64,000 nt of DNA from Saccharothrix syringae (GCF_009498035.1 NZ_CP034550.1:434001-498000); one strand, 5' to 3'; counted from the first letter of the stretch, positions 39,188 through 48,288 are shown. Numbers and translations: made by a program. Notes: generated by a model from the sequence alone, not told the origin.

Positions 39188-39775
39188 TCAGTCCTCGTCG
39201 TCGTCGTCCGCGAAGGGGTCCTCGGAGGTCGCCGGGTCCCAGGACAGCCCGGGCACGCCCCACCCGTTGGCCTTGAGCATCTTCTTCGACGCCCGCTTGT
39301 GGCGCCCCACCAGCCGGTCCAGGTAGATGATCCCGTCGAGGTGGTCGGTCTCGTGCTGGAGGCAGCGGGCGAAGAACCCGGTGCCCTCCACCTCGAACGG
39401 CTTGCCCTCGGCGTCGAACCCGGTCACCTTCGCCCACGACGCCCGCCCCGTCGGGTACGACTCGCCCGGCGCGGACAGGCAGCCCTCGAAGTCGTCGTCG
39501 GGGTCCGGCATGCCCAGCGGCACCTCGGAGGTCTCCAGGACCGGGTTCACCACCACGCCGCGGAAGCGGTTGCCGTCGTCGTCCGGGCAGTCGTAGACGA
39601 ACAACCGCAGGTCGAGCCCGATCTGGTTGGCCGCCAGTCCGACACCGTGCGCCGCCGCCATGGTCTCGAACATGTCCTCCACGAGCGTGCGCAACGCGTC
39701 GTCGAACACCTCGACCGGGCGGGTCGGGTTGTGGAGCACGGGATCTCCGGCGATCCGGATCGGGTGAACTGCCAT
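39188..39775 (-). CDS. def: Peptide deformylase
   Basis: 195 residues. All three deformylase motifs: [19 protein letters not shown] and QHETDHLDG (metal Cys, two His, catalytic Glu). It removes formyl from nascent protein N-termini. A C-terminal tail ends in a run of Asp. Followed divergently by the DUF3263 gene as in mycobacteria. Confidence 0.96.
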   Translation of the reverse strand: MAVHPIRIAGDPVLHNPTRPVEVFDDALRTLVEDMFETMAAAHGVGLAANQIGLDLRLFVYDCPDDDGNRFRGVVVNPVLETSEVPLGMPDPDDDFEGCLSAPGESYPTGRASWAKVTGFDAEGKPFEVEGTGFFARCLQHETDHLDGIIYLDRLVGRHKRASKKMLKANGWGVPGLSWDPATSEDPFADDDDED

Positions 39776-39884
39776 GCGGGCAGCCTATCGGCGCGTTGTC
39801 CGGACGCGCCGACCGATGAGCCGACCCCGATGACGATCACGTGATGTAATGGCCCCGACGCACGGGAGACGGCTGAGGAGCCAG

Positions 39885-40181
39885 ATGGACGCCGCAGAGG
39901 CACTGGCGCCGGCGGAGGGGCCGGACGACGGGTTGAACGACCGGGAGCGGGAGATCCTGGCCTTCGAACGCCAGTGGTGGAAGTACGCGGGTGCCAAGGA
40001 ACAGGCCATCAGGGAGCTGTTCGACATGTCGGCCACGAGGTACTACCAACTGCTCAACGCGTTGATCGACAAGGAAGAGGCTTTGGCGGCCGACCCGATG
40101 CTGATCAAGAGACTGCGCAGGTCCCGGTCCGGCAGGCAGCGCGCCCGCCTGGCGAAGCGGCTGGGTGTCGAGCGCCGATGA
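39885..40181 (+). CDS. DUF3263 helix-turn-helix-like protein
   Basis: 98 residues from the ATG at 39885 (GAGGAG 7 bp upstream). Block REREILAFERQWWKYAGAKEQAIRELF spans most of the domain; Arg-rich C-terminus. Equivalent in position to Mycobacterium Rv0430. Possibly DNA binding; function unknown. Its stop overlaps the next start (ATGA). Confidence 0.85.
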   Translation: MDAAEALAPAEGPDDGLNDREREILAFERQWWKYAGAKEQAIRELFDMSATRYYQLLNALIDKEEALAADPMLIKRLRRSRSGRQRARLAKRLGVERR

Positions 40182-40831
40182 CGAACCCGGAACAGCCCGC
40201 GGGCACCGCCCACCCCGCCCGCGCCGCCGGCTACGTGCTGCTCGGGCTGGCCGCGGTCGCCCTGGTGATCGGCGTGATCAGCCTCTTCGGCGGCGGCTCG
40301 GACGACCAGCCGCCCGCCGCGCAGACGACCGCCACGTCCACGCCGGGGTCGGACACCCAGTCCTCCGCCCCGCCGTCGGAGACCACCCCGGCCACCTCCC
40401 AGGGCGAGCCGACCACCACCCAGCCGCCCCAGGCGCCCACGACCACCCCCGCGCCCACCGGCGCTCCCACCACCCCGGGCACCCCGGCCGGCCAGGGCAC
40501 CGCCGACACCCCGCCGCCCCCGGTGGCCCCCAAGCCGCCCGTGCGCGTCTACAACAACGGCACGATCGCCGGCCTGGCCGCCGACGCGTCGAACGACGTG
40601 CGCCGCGGCGGCTGGGAGGTCGTCGACACGGCCAACTACTCCCAGGGCACCATCCCCACCACCACGGTCTACTTCCGCCCCGGCACCGACGAGGAAGCCT
40701 CGGCCCGCCAACTGGCCCAGTTCCTGAACGCCCGGGTCGAACCCCGCTTCAACGGCATCCAAGCCGCCCACGCCGGCATCATCGTCATCGTCACCAACGA
40801 CTACAAGGGCCCCTCCGGCAAGGTCTCCTAA
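40178..40831 (+). CDS. LytR_C-domain membrane protein (VirR/Rv0431-like)
   Basis: 217 residues: one membrane helix (about 17-38), a Thr/Pro-rich linker (about 45-120), and an extracellular LytR_C domain with VRVYNNGTIAGLA. Mycobacterial Rv0431 (VirR), in the same place after def and DUF3263, affects cell envelope and vesicle release. A cell-wall scaffold role is inferred. Stop codon lies directly against repeat array 4. Confidence 0.85.
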   Translation: MTNPEQPAGTAHPARAAGYVLLGLAAVALVIGVISLFGGGSDDQPPAAQTTATSTPGSDTQSSAPPSETTPATSQGEPTTTQPPQAPTTTPAPTGAPTTPGTPAGQGTADTPPPPVAPKPPVRVYNNGTIAGLAADASNDVRRGGWEVVDTANYSQGTIPTTTVYFRPGTDEEASARQLAQFLNARVEPRFNGIQAAHAGIIVIVTNDYKGPSGKVS

Positions 40832-40832
40832 C

Positions 40833-40964
40833 CCCGCGTGTCATGCGCTCAGCCCGCGCGAGTCATGCGTTCAAGTCGCGCGAGTCATGCGTTCAAGTCG
40901 CGCGAGTCGAACGCTCAGACCCCTCGTGTCGAACCTTCAGGACCCCCGAGTTCGACGTTCGACC
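40833..40964. repeat. Modular intergenic repeat array 4 (6 units)
   Basis: Units at 40833, 40854, 40877, 40899, 40922 and 40945: three of the TCATGCG core, two of the GTCGAAC core, and the CCCGAGTTCGACGTTC end unit. It fills almost the whole gap between convergent genes, starting 1 bp after one stop codon and ending 18 bp before the other. Confidence 0.92.
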
Positions 40965-40982
40965 CGCTCCGGCCCGTTCCGG

Positions 40983-42350
40983 TCAGCCGGCGAGCACGGC
41001 CCACCCGCCGGCGTCGAGGTGGGCCCGCGCACCCGGCGTCCCGGGCGCGTCGAGCCGCGCCCGCCCGGCCAGCACGCCGCTCGCCCCGGGCACCCGCGCG
41101 CCGACCGGCCCGCCGGCGGTCGACAGCACCGCGACCAGGCGTTGCCCCTCCGCCGCCGAGGCGTAGGAGAGGAACTCGTTCGACACGTCCAGCACGCTCG
41201 TCCGCGCCGCGTGCAGCCACGGGTGCCGGCGCCGCAGCCCCAGCAGCTCCTGGTGCAGGTGGAACACCGGCAACCCGATCGGTGACAGTTCGGCGGGCGT
41301 GGCCGGGAACGGCGGCCTGACCTCGTCGTCACCGCCCGCCCGGTCCTCCTTGACCCCGCGGAAGCCGTGCTCGTCGCCCGCGTAGACCGCCGGGGTGCCG
41401 CCGGTGGTGGCCAGCACGACCAGGGCGTGGGCCACGTGCCCGGGGTCGGCCAGGCGGCTCGCGATGCGCGTGACGTCGTGGTTGCCCAGGAACGTGTACG
41501 GGACGAAGCGCTCCAGGAAGCCGTCGTGCCGGCGCAGCGCGTGCGCCAGCTCGTGGAAGTTCCGGTCGTTGAGCGAACTCCACACGGCCTTCCACAGCTC
41601 GTACTGCGTGACCGCGTCGAGACCGCCCTCGGTGACGAACGCGGTGTAGTCGCCGTGGATGACCTCACCCATCAGGTACGCGTCCGGGTGACGGGCGCGT
41701 ACGCGCTCGGTGACCTGCGCCCAGAACGTCGTCGGCACGGCGTAGGCGGCGTCGAGGCGCCACCCCGACGCGCCCCGGTCGAGCCAGTGGTTCATCACGT
41801 CGACCACGTGGTCGACCACGGCCGGGCACGAGTGGTCGAGCGCCACGAGGTGGTGGTGGCCCTCGAAGTCGTCGTACCCGGGCTCGGTGCCGGGCGTCCA
41901 CGGGCCGTCGGGCCAGCGCAGGCGGAACCACGGCGCGGTCGCCGCCGAAGGCCCCTGCTCCAGCACCGCCCGGAACGCCGGGTGACCCCGTCCGACGTGG
42001 TTGAACACCCCGTCGAGCAGGACGCGCAGGCCACGCGCCGAGGCGGCGGCGACCAGCGCGTCGAAGTCGCCTTCGTCACCCAGTCGGGGGTCGATGCGGT
42101 AGTGGTCGGTGGTGTCGTAGCCGTGGGTGCCGGAGGCGAAGACCGGGCCGAGCGCCAGGCCGGACGCGCCCAGCTCCAGGGCGTGGTCCAGCCAGGCGTG
42201 CAGGTGCCCCAGGCGGTGGGTGACGGGGGTGTCGCCGGTGCTCCGGGGTTCGGCGCCGGTGAAGCCGAGCGGGTAGACGTGCCACCAGATGGCGTGCCGG
42301 ACCCAGGCCGGGCCGCTCGTGAACACCCGTTCCGCCGCGTCGCTCTTCAC
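40983..42350 (-). CDS. Glycoside hydrolase family 13 (alpha-amylase type)
   Basis: 455 residues from the GTG at 42350. Barrel motifs: DGVFNHVG, nucleophile Asp200 (GWRLDAAY), acid Glu229 (LMGEVIHG), Asp292 (FLGNHDVTR). No signal peptide, so a cytosolic alpha-glucosidase/amylase-like enzyme; substrate unclear. An upstream in-frame start would read through repeat array 5 and is rejected. In mycobacteria sodC stands near this place. Confidence 0.88.
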   Translation of the reverse strand: MKSDAAERVFTSGPAWVRHAIWWHVYPLGFTGAEPRSTGDTPVTHRLGHLHAWLDHALELGASGLALGPVFASGTHGYDTTDHYRIDPRLGDEGDFDALVAAASARGLRVLLDGVFNHVGRGHPAFRAVLEQGPSAATAPWFRLRWPDGPWTPGTEPGYDDFEGHHHLVALDHSCPAVVDHVVDVMNHWLDRGASGWRLDAAYAVPTTFWAQVTERVRARHPDAYLMGEVIHGDYTAFVTEGGLDAVTQYELWKAVWSSLNDRNFHELAHALRRHDGFLERFVPYTFLGNHDVTRIASRLADPGHVAHALVVLATTGGTPAVYAGDEHGFRGVKEDRAGGDDEVRPPFPATPAELSPIGLPVFHLHQELLGLRRRHPWLHAARTSVLDVSNEFLSYASAAEGQRLVAVLSTAGGPVGARVPGASGVLAGRARLDAPGTPGARAHLDAGGWAVLAG

Positions 42351-42402
42351 CCGTTCGTATCCTTCCGCTGCTCCGCCCCGCCCACGAATGCCCCGCCCAC
42401 CC

Positions 42403-42488
42403 CGCGTGTCCTCCACTGCGGCACCGCGTGTCGTCCACTCGGGCAGGGCGTGTCGTCCACTCCCGTACCCCGAATTCGCCGTTCGGAG
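42403..42488. repeat. Modular intergenic repeat array 5 (4 units)
   Basis: Units at exactly 22-bp steps: 42403, 42425 and 42447 (core GTC[C/G]TCCACT), then the end unit CCCGAATTCGCCGTTCGG at 42469. It ends 16 bp before the stop codon of the AAA ATPase gene. Confidence 0.92.
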
Positions 42489-42504
42489 CCGGCGGGCGCG
42501 GAAT

Positions 42505-44907
42505 TCAGCCGTTGCGGGACTCCGCGTAGGCGGCGAGGGAGGCGAGCTGCACCGGGTCCAGCGACGGCCGCACCGCGGTCCGGGCGGCGGCCAGGTGGGC
42601 GCCCGTCACCTCGGTCGCCGACAGCGACTCGCGCATCGCGGTCAACGCGGCCTCCCGGATCAGCGCCGCGCAGTCGGCCGCCGAGTACCCGTCCAGCTCC
42701 TCGGCCAGCACCGCCAGGTCCACGTCCCCGGCCAGCGGCGTGTTCCGCGACGACGCCCGCAGGATCTCGGCCCGCGCCCCGGCGTCCGGCGGCGGCACGT
42801 ACACCAGCCGCTCCAGCCGGCCCGGCCGCAGCAACGCCGGGTCCACCAGCTCGGGCCGGTTGGTGGCACCCAGCACGATCACGTCCCGCAGCGGCTCGAC
42901 CCCGTCCAACTCGGTCAGCAGCGCCGCGACCACCCGGTCCGACACGCCCGAGTCCGACGACTGCCCGCGCCGCGGCGCCAGCGCGTCCACCTCGTCCAGG
43001 AACACCAGCGCCGGCGCCGCCTCGGCCGCCCGCCGGAACAGCTCCCGCACCGCGCGCTCCGACTCGCCGACGAACTTGTCCATCAGCTCGGCGCCCTTGA
43101 CCGACAGCACGTTCAACCGCCCGCTGCCCGCCAGCGCGCGCACCAGGAACGTCTTCCCGCACCCCGGCGGCCCGTACAGCAGCAGCCCGCGCGGCGGCGC
43201 GACCCCGAGACGCGCGAACGAGTCCGGGTACTGCAACGGCCACAGCGCGGCCTCGGTCAACGCCTGCTTGACCTCGACCATGTCACCGACGTCGTCCAGC
43301 GTGAGACCGCCGGTCCGCAGGGTGTCCGAAGTGGACATCGAGATCGGGCGGACCGTCTCCAGCGCGCCCACCAGGTCGCCCTGCGCCACCCGGGGCTCCG
43401 CGACGTCGCGCTGCCGCAGCACCGCGCGGACCGCCGCCTCCCGGCGCAACGCCACCAGGTCCGCCGCCACGAACCCCGGCGTGCGGTCGGCGACCACCCC
43501 GAAGTCCACGTCGGACTCGACCGGCACGTCCCGCAGCAGCACCCGCAGCAGCTCCGTCCGCGTCGCCCGGTCGGGCAGCGGCAGCACCAGCTCGCGGTCC
43601 ACCAGCTCCGGCGCGCGCAACCGCGGGTCCACGGCCTCGGGGTGCGCGCTCGTGACCACCAGCACGACCCCGTCCGGCCGCCCGCGCAACGCGTCGAGCA
43701 CCACCGTCGCCACCGGCGGCGGCGTGGCGGCCGGCAGCAGCGCCTCGACGTCGGTCAGCAGCAGCACCGCCGGCGCCTGCGCGCGTGCCGCGGCCAGGGC
43801 GTCCGCGAGCCGCTGCGCGGTCGCGTTGGCCTCCAGGACCGCGATGCCCGGCGCCGCGACCTCGACGACCGCCACCTCGGCCGCGTGCGCGACGGCCCGC
43901 ACGAACGTGGTCTTGCCGACCCCTTCCGGGCCGCTGACCTGCACCGCGAGCCGGGGCGTCGCGCCGAGCCTGGCCAGCAGCTCCGGGTGGCTGAACGTCA
44001 GGTCGAGCCATTCGGCGAGCCGCTTGGCGGCGTCCTGCTGCCCCACGAGGTCCGCGACCGGCACGGGCGCCGCGGCCGCCGTGACCGCACCGGCGCCCGC
44101 CACGCCGGTGCCCGTCGAGCCTGGACCGGTGCCCGAAATGTTCCCGAAGTCTGAAATACCCTTTATGCCCGAAATTTCACCCGAGCCGGAAATCCCGCCC
44201 ACCCGGCCCGCGCCGGCTGAACCCGCGCCCGAACCTGCCCCTGCGCCCAGGCCGACCCCAGCCGCCGATCCCGCGCCCGACCCGGCCCCCGCCGAGCCAC
44301 CCGCCGCACCCGACCCGCCCCGGCCGAACCCGACGCCGGCCGCGTCACCCGTGCTCGCCCCGTCGCGCCACCCCACGACCGTCGACGGCTGCACCGCCAC
44401 CGGCACCCCCGCGGGGTCGGCGGCGGTGATGGTCAGCAGCTCGTTCGTCCACGTCATCCCGATCGCGTTCGCCAGCTTGCGCCTGGTCGCGCTCAGGTCC
44501 GCCCCCGGCGGCGGGGCCAGGTCCTGCGGCAGCAGCGACACCGCGTCGCCCACCGTCAGCACCTTGCCGGTCAGCGCCATGCGCAGGGTCTCGGGCGTGA
44601 GCGACGTGCTCGCCAGCCGCGACCCGGCCACCACCACCCGCCGGGCGGCGGCGACCTCCACCGGGGCCACCACGACCTCGCTGCCCTCGACGACGCCGAG
44701 GTTCGACAGGGTCACGTCGTCCAGCAGCACCACGCCGGGCGGGCCGTCGCCGGCGGCGGCCAGGGCCGCGCTCACCCGCGCGCCCGTCAGGCGCACCGCG
44801 TCCCAGGCCCGCAGGCCCAGCGCGTCCAGCACCTCCGGGTGCAGCCGCACCACGCCGCGGCGGGTGTCGAGGGCCGAGGGCGACAGGCGGGCCGTCAGCG
44901 TGATCAC
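42505..44907 (-). CDS. Two-domain AAA ATPase (Cdc48/VCP-like)
   Basis: 800 residues: N-terminal Cdc48-N-like double-psi region (about 1-180), a Gly/Ala/Ser-rich linker (about 185-275), D1 with Walker A GPEGVGKT (Lys332), and D2 with GPPGCGKT (Lys585) and Walker B FLDEVDAL. In D1 the Walker B reads LLLTDVEAL, so the hydrolytic Glu after Asp is not in its usual place and D1 may bind but not split ATP. It probably unfolds or remodels proteins. Same position as Mycobacterium Rv0435c. Confidence 0.9.
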   Translation of the reverse strand: MITLTARLSPSALDTRRGVVRLHPEVLDALGLRAWDAVRLTGARVSAALAAAGDGPPGVVLLDDVTLSNLGVVEGSEVVVAPVEVAAARRVVVAGSRLASTSLTPETLRMALTGKVLTVGDAVSLLPQDLAPPPGADLSATRRKLANAIGMTWTNELLTITAADPAGVPVAVQPSTVVGWRDGASTGDAAGVGFGRGGSGAAGGSAGAGSGAGSAAGVGLGAGAGSGAGSAGAGRVGGISGSGEISGIKGISDFGNISGTGPGSTGTGVAGAGAVTAAAAPVPVADLVGQQDAAKRLAEWLDLTFSHPELLARLGATPRLAVQVSGPEGVGKTTFVRAVAHAAEVAVVEVAAPGIAVLEANATAQRLADALAAARAQAPAVLLLTDVEALLPAATPPPVATVVLDALRGRPDGVVLVVTSAHPEAVDPRLRAPELVDRELVLPLPDRATRTELLRVLLRDVPVESDVDFGVVADRTPGFVAADLVALRREAAVRAVLRQRDVAEPRVAQGDLVGALETVRPISMSTSDTLRTGGLTLDDVGDMVEVKQALTEAALWPLQYPDSFARLGVAPPRGLLLYGPPGCGKTFLVRALAGSGRLNVLSVKGAELMDKFVGESERAVRELFRRAAEAAPALVFLDEVDALAPRRGQSSDSGVSDRVVAALLTELDGVEPLRDVIVLGATNRPELVDPALLRPGRLERLVYVPPPDAGARAEILRASSRNTPLAGDVDLAVLAEELDGYSAADCAALIREAALTAMRESLSATEVTGAHLAAARTAVRPSLDPVQLASLAAYAESRNG

Positions 44908-44941
44908 GGGGTCGAGCGTAGTGCGGTGGCCTGGGCGGTCG

Positions 44942-45026
44942 GTGCGGGTGGGCGGGGGAGTGCGGGTGGGCGGGGGAGTGCGGAGGGGCGGGGGAGTGCG
45001 GGTGGGCGGAGGGGTGCGGGACGGCG
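44942..45026. repeat. Tandem 18-bp G-rich repeat upstream of AAA ATPase
   Basis: Four full units starting at 44942, 44960, 44978 and 44996 plus a partial fifth. Unit: GTGCGGGTGGGCGGGGGA. The first two are identical. Runs of G make a quadruplex possible on the template strand of the ATPase gene. Confidence 0.88.
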
Positions 45027-45050
45027 CGGGGGCTGGTCGGCGGTTCCTTC

Positions 45051-45112
45051 ATATCCAACCGAGTCGCCGTAACGCCGTTTCCGTACATCTTCGCCCGATG
45101 ATCACCCGATCG
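45051..45112 (+). repeat. Dispersed 62-bp element, copy A
   Basis: Shares the blocks AACCGA, GTAAC, CGTTTCCGTACATCTTCG and ATGATCACCCGATCG with copy B at 52618 (opposite orientation). Intergenic between the pssA 3' end and the AAA ATPase 5' end. Confidence 0.8.
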
Positions 45113-45140
45113 TGTCAGCGAGAGGACGACGTCCCTGTGA

Positions 45141-46103
45141 TCATAGCCGGTCCTGCCTGCGCAAACCGATCTGCCGCCACCCGCGCCGCTTGCCGTCGCG
45201 CGCCTGGCCGTTCGTCTCCGCCTGGGCCGGGTCGAACCGGCGGGGCCTGCGGACCGCCCGCAGCGCCGCGCCCGCCACGCGCCCCCGCAGCGGCTGCCGC
45301 AACCCCAGCCGCCGCGCGGCCACGCCGTGCGCCCGCTTGATCGCCCGCCGGTCGGCCGCGGGCACCTCCCACGCCTCCGGGTGCTTGGCCAGCCACCGGT
45401 ACCGGCGCACCGAGTACGGCAGGTGCCCCAGGTACACGAGCATCGCCGCGATCAGCGCCACCAGCGGGAACGTGATCACCGCCGCCGCCAGCAGCCCCAC
45501 CAGCACCAGCAGCGGCGCCACGAGCCGCGGCGGGACCTTGATCGTCTTCACGGACAGCGTCGGGATGCGGCTGACCAGCAGCAGCGCGATGGCGACCGTC
45601 CACACCGCGACGACGACCTGCCCGGACCACCACCCGCCACGGCCCAGCTGCTCGTCCACGATCAGCGGCAGCAGCAGCAGCAACCCGCCCGCGGGTGCCG
45701 GCACGCCGACGAAGAACTCCTTGGTGAACGGCGGCCGCTCGACCTCCAGCAGCGTGTTGAACCGCGCCAGCCGCAGCACCATGCACACCGCGAAGATCAG
45801 CGCGACGACCCAGCCCTCGCGCGCCCCGGGGTACTTCCACAGGTAGACCACGAGCGCGGGCGCCACGCCGAACGACACCGCGTCGGCCAGCGAGTCGAGT
45901 TCGGCGCCCATCTTGCTGGTCGCGTCGAGCAGCCGGGCGAGCCGCCCGTCCAGCCCGTCGAACACCGCGGCCGCGGCGATGGCCCCGATCGCCGCGCCCC
46001 ACATCCTGACGCTGGCGAAGTACACCGCGGACAGGCCCGCGCACATGGCGAGCACCGTGATCGCGTTCGGCAGCAGCCTGATGCCCGGTCCGCCGGCCGT
46101 CAT
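45141..46103 (-). CDS. pssA: CDP-diacylglycerol-serine O-phosphatidyltransferase
   Basis: 320 residues, multi-spanning. CDP-alcohol phosphotransferase signature DGLDGRLAR...GAELDSLAD at about 49-73. It makes phosphatidylserine, which Psd (4 bp upstream gene) converts to phosphatidylethanolamine. A ~90-residue Arg-rich tail extends past the last membrane segment. Orthologous in place to Rv0436c. Confidence 0.93.
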   Translation of the reverse strand: MTAGGPGIRLLPNAITVLAMCAGLSAVYFASVRMWGAAIGAIAAAAVFDGLDGRLARLLDATSKMGAELDSLADAVSFGVAPALVVYLWKYPGAREGWVVALIFAVCMVLRLARFNTLLEVERPPFTKEFFVGVPAPAGGLLLLLPLIVDEQLGRGGWWSGQVVVAVWTVAIALLLVSRIPTLSVKTIKVPPRLVAPLLVLVGLLAAAVITFPLVALIAAMLVYLGHLPYSVRRYRWLAKHPEAWEVPAADRRAIKRAHGVAARRLGLRQPLRGRVAGAALRAVRRPRRFDPAQAETNGQARDGKRRGWRQIGLRRQDRL

Positions 46104-46107
46104 CGGC

Positions 46108-46812
46108 TCAACCCCCCGCGGGGAGCTCGGCGAGCACGGTCTCGCCGCCGATTGTCCGCTGGCCCGCCTCGACCAGCACCCGGCTGCCCGCCGGCACGTA
46201 CAGGTCGACGCGCGAGCCGAACCGGATCAGCCCGTAGGTCTGGCCCGCGGTCACCTTGTCGCCCTCGGCGACGTGGCACACGATGCGGCGCGCCACCAGG
46301 CCCGCGATCTGCACGACCACCACGTCGTGCCCGTCGGCCGAGGTCAGCCACACCGCGTTGCGCTCGTTGTCCTCGCTGGCCTTGTCCAGGTCGGCGGAGA
46401 GGAACTTGCCCGCCCGGTACGACACGCGGCGCACGAGCCCGGCGACCGGGGTGCGCTGCACGTGCACGTCGAACACCGACAGGAACACGCTGATCCGCGT
46501 CATCGGCGCGTCGCCGAGACCCAGCTCGGCGGGCGGCGCGGCCTCGACGACGTGCGACACGGTGCCGTCGGCGGGGGCCACGGCCAGGCCGGGGCGGGTG
46601 GGCGTGGTGCGCCCGGGCTCGCGGAAGAACCAGGCCACCCACGCGGTCAGCAGCGCGCCGACGACGCCCGCGCGCTTGGAGTACCTGCGCAGCAGCAGCG
46701 TCACGACGGCCGCACCCGCCACGAACGGGCGGCCCGCGGGGTTCATCGGGGGGAGGATCCCCTTGGCGAGCTGGAGGAAGTGGGAGACGGCACCACGGTT
46801 CTGGTCGGTCAT
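46108..46812 (-). CDS. psd: Phosphatidylserine decarboxylase proenzyme
   Basis: 234 residues from the ATG at 46812 (GGAAGAG). N-terminal hydrophobic segment, VFLSVFDVHVQRTP, and the self-cleavage site Gly-Ser in RFGSRVDLY, where Ser becomes the pyruvoyl group. Short archaeal/rhizobial-type Psd. Forms an operon with pssA. Confidence 0.93.
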   Translation of the reverse strand: MTDQNRGAVSHFLQLAKGILPPMNPAGRPFVAGAAVVTLLLRRYSKRAGVVGALLTAWVAWFFREPGRTTPTRPGLAVAPADGTVSHVVEAAPPAELGLGDAPMTRISVFLSVFDVHVQRTPVAGLVRRVSYRAGKFLSADLDKASEDNERNAVWLTSADGHDVVVVQIAGLVARRIVCHVAEGDKVTAGQTYGLIRFGSRVDLYVPAGSRVLVEAGQRTIGGETVLAELPAGG

Positions 46813-47012
46813 GGCTCTTCCGTTTTGGGGCGGTTCCGGCCCGCCACACGCTACGCGGCCGAGCGGTTCGGCGTCCCGTCCCCCGGCCGGCCCACCCGTG
46901 CGTCCCCCGACGAACGCACGGACCACCGGCCGGGGGCCGCGCCCAGTGTAATGCGCATCACAGCAAATGATCGATGTCCGCCACCCGAGCGACCGCTGTC
47001 CCGCGCGGACCG

Positions 47013-48224
47013 CTACCCGTGCAGCAGCCGCACCACGACCTCGTCGCCCGCGGCCAGCTCCGTCACGTCCTCGGGCACCTCGATCAGGCAGTCGCTGACC
47101 GCCAGCGCCGACAGCAGGTGCGACCCGGGCCCGCCCACCGGCGTCACCACGCGCCCGGACGCCGGGTCGTAGGCGCCGCGCCGGAACTGGGTGCGCCCGG
47201 CGGGCGAGGAGACCGGCGCGTTCAGCCGCGCCACCGCCGTGGGCCGCTCCACCTGCCGGAATCCCATGGCCGCGCGCAGGGCGGGCCGGACGAACACCTC
47301 GAACGACACCTGCGCGCTCACCGGGTTCCCGGGCAGCGTCGCCACCGCCACCCCCCGGTAACGGCCCGCGCCCTGCGGTCCGCCGGGCTGCATGGCGACC
47401 TTCGTGAACTCGACCCCGCGCCCGGTGAACGCGTCCTTCACCACTTCGTACGCGCCCGCGCTCACCCCGCCCGAGGTGAGCAGCAGGTCGAATGAGGCGA
47501 TCCGCGATTCGACCGCGGCGTGGAATTGCGCGACGTCGTCCGGGACGAAGCGCAGCAATTCCGCTTCACCGCCCGCCTCGCGCACCGCCGCGGCCAGCAT
47601 CACGCCGTTCGACTCGTAGATCTGCCCCGGCGCGAGCGGAACTCCGGGCCCGACCAGTTCCGACCCGGTCGACAGCACCAGCACCCGCGGGCGCCTGCGC
47701 ACCGGCAGCTCCCCGAACCCCAGCGCGGCGGCCAGCCCGAGCTGCGCCGGCCCGAGCGGCGTGCCCGCGGTCAGCACCGTCGTGCCGGGCGCCACGTCGT
47801 CCGCGGCCCGCCGCACGTTCTGGCCGGGCGCCACCGACCGGTCCACGCGCACCGCCGACGTGCCGCCGTCGGTCCACTCCACCTGCACCACCGCGTCCGC
47901 GCCCTCGGGCACCGGCGCGCCGGTCATGATGCGGTGCGCGGTGCCCGGCTCCAGCGGCACCAGGTCCGTGCGACCGGCGGGGACGTCCTGCGCCACGGGC
48001 AGCTCCACCGGCACCGCGGCCACGTCCGCGGCCCGCACGGCGTACCCGTCCATCGCGGAGTTGTCGAACGGCGGCAGCGCGACCGGCGCCACCAGGTCGC
48101 GGGCCAGCACCAGCCCCAGGCAGTCCGCGACGGGCGCCGCCACCACCGGCGTGGCACCCACCAGCCCGGCGACGCGGGCCTTGTGATCAGCGACTCTGGT
48201 CAGCGCGTTGGACACGGGCACCAT
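47013..48224 (-). CDS. moeA: Molybdopterin molybdenumtransferase
   Basis: 403 residues from the ATG at 48224. MoeA blocks: PPFDNSAMDGYAV, RIMTGAPVPEGADAVV, LSTGSELV, TSGGVSAG and TLPGNPVSA. It inserts molybdate into molybdopterin. Same place as mycobacterial moeA2. The ribosome site for 48224 is weak; GTG at 48221 is an alternative. Confidence 0.92.
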   Translation of the reverse strand: MVPVSNALTRVADHKARVAGLVGATPVVAAPVADCLGLVLARDLVAPVALPPFDNSAMDGYAVRAADVAAVPVELPVAQDVPAGRTDLVPLEPGTAHRIMTGAPVPEGADAVVQVEWTDGGTSAVRVDRSVAPGQNVRRAADDVAPGTTVLTAGTPLGPAQLGLAAALGFGELPVRRRPRVLVLSTGSELVGPGVPLAPGQIYESNGVMLAAAVREAGGEAELLRFVPDDVAQFHAAVESRIASFDLLLTSGGVSAGAYEVVKDAFTGRGVEFTKVAMQPGGPQGAGRYRGVAVATLPGNPVSAQVSFEVFVRPALRAAMGFRQVERPTAVARLNAPVSSPAGRTQFRRGAYDPASGRVVTPVGGPGSHLLSALAVSDCLIEVPEDVTELAAGDEVVVRLLHG

Positions 48225-48288
48225 CCTGCCCGGCGCGTGGCAGACTGCCCCGAGCGGCTGAGCGGTCGATCGGGGTGAAGGGGGAGCG

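Noticed and set aside
40983..42416. Longer GH13 start at 42416
   Set aside because: The added 22 residues are translated from repeat array 5 and have no ribosome site; GTG at 42350 fits better.
45068..45099. Alternative-sigma promoter in the dispersed 62-bp element (GTAAC...CGAT)
   Set aside because: Spacing between the two boxes is too long, and the second box is changed to CCAT in the other copy.
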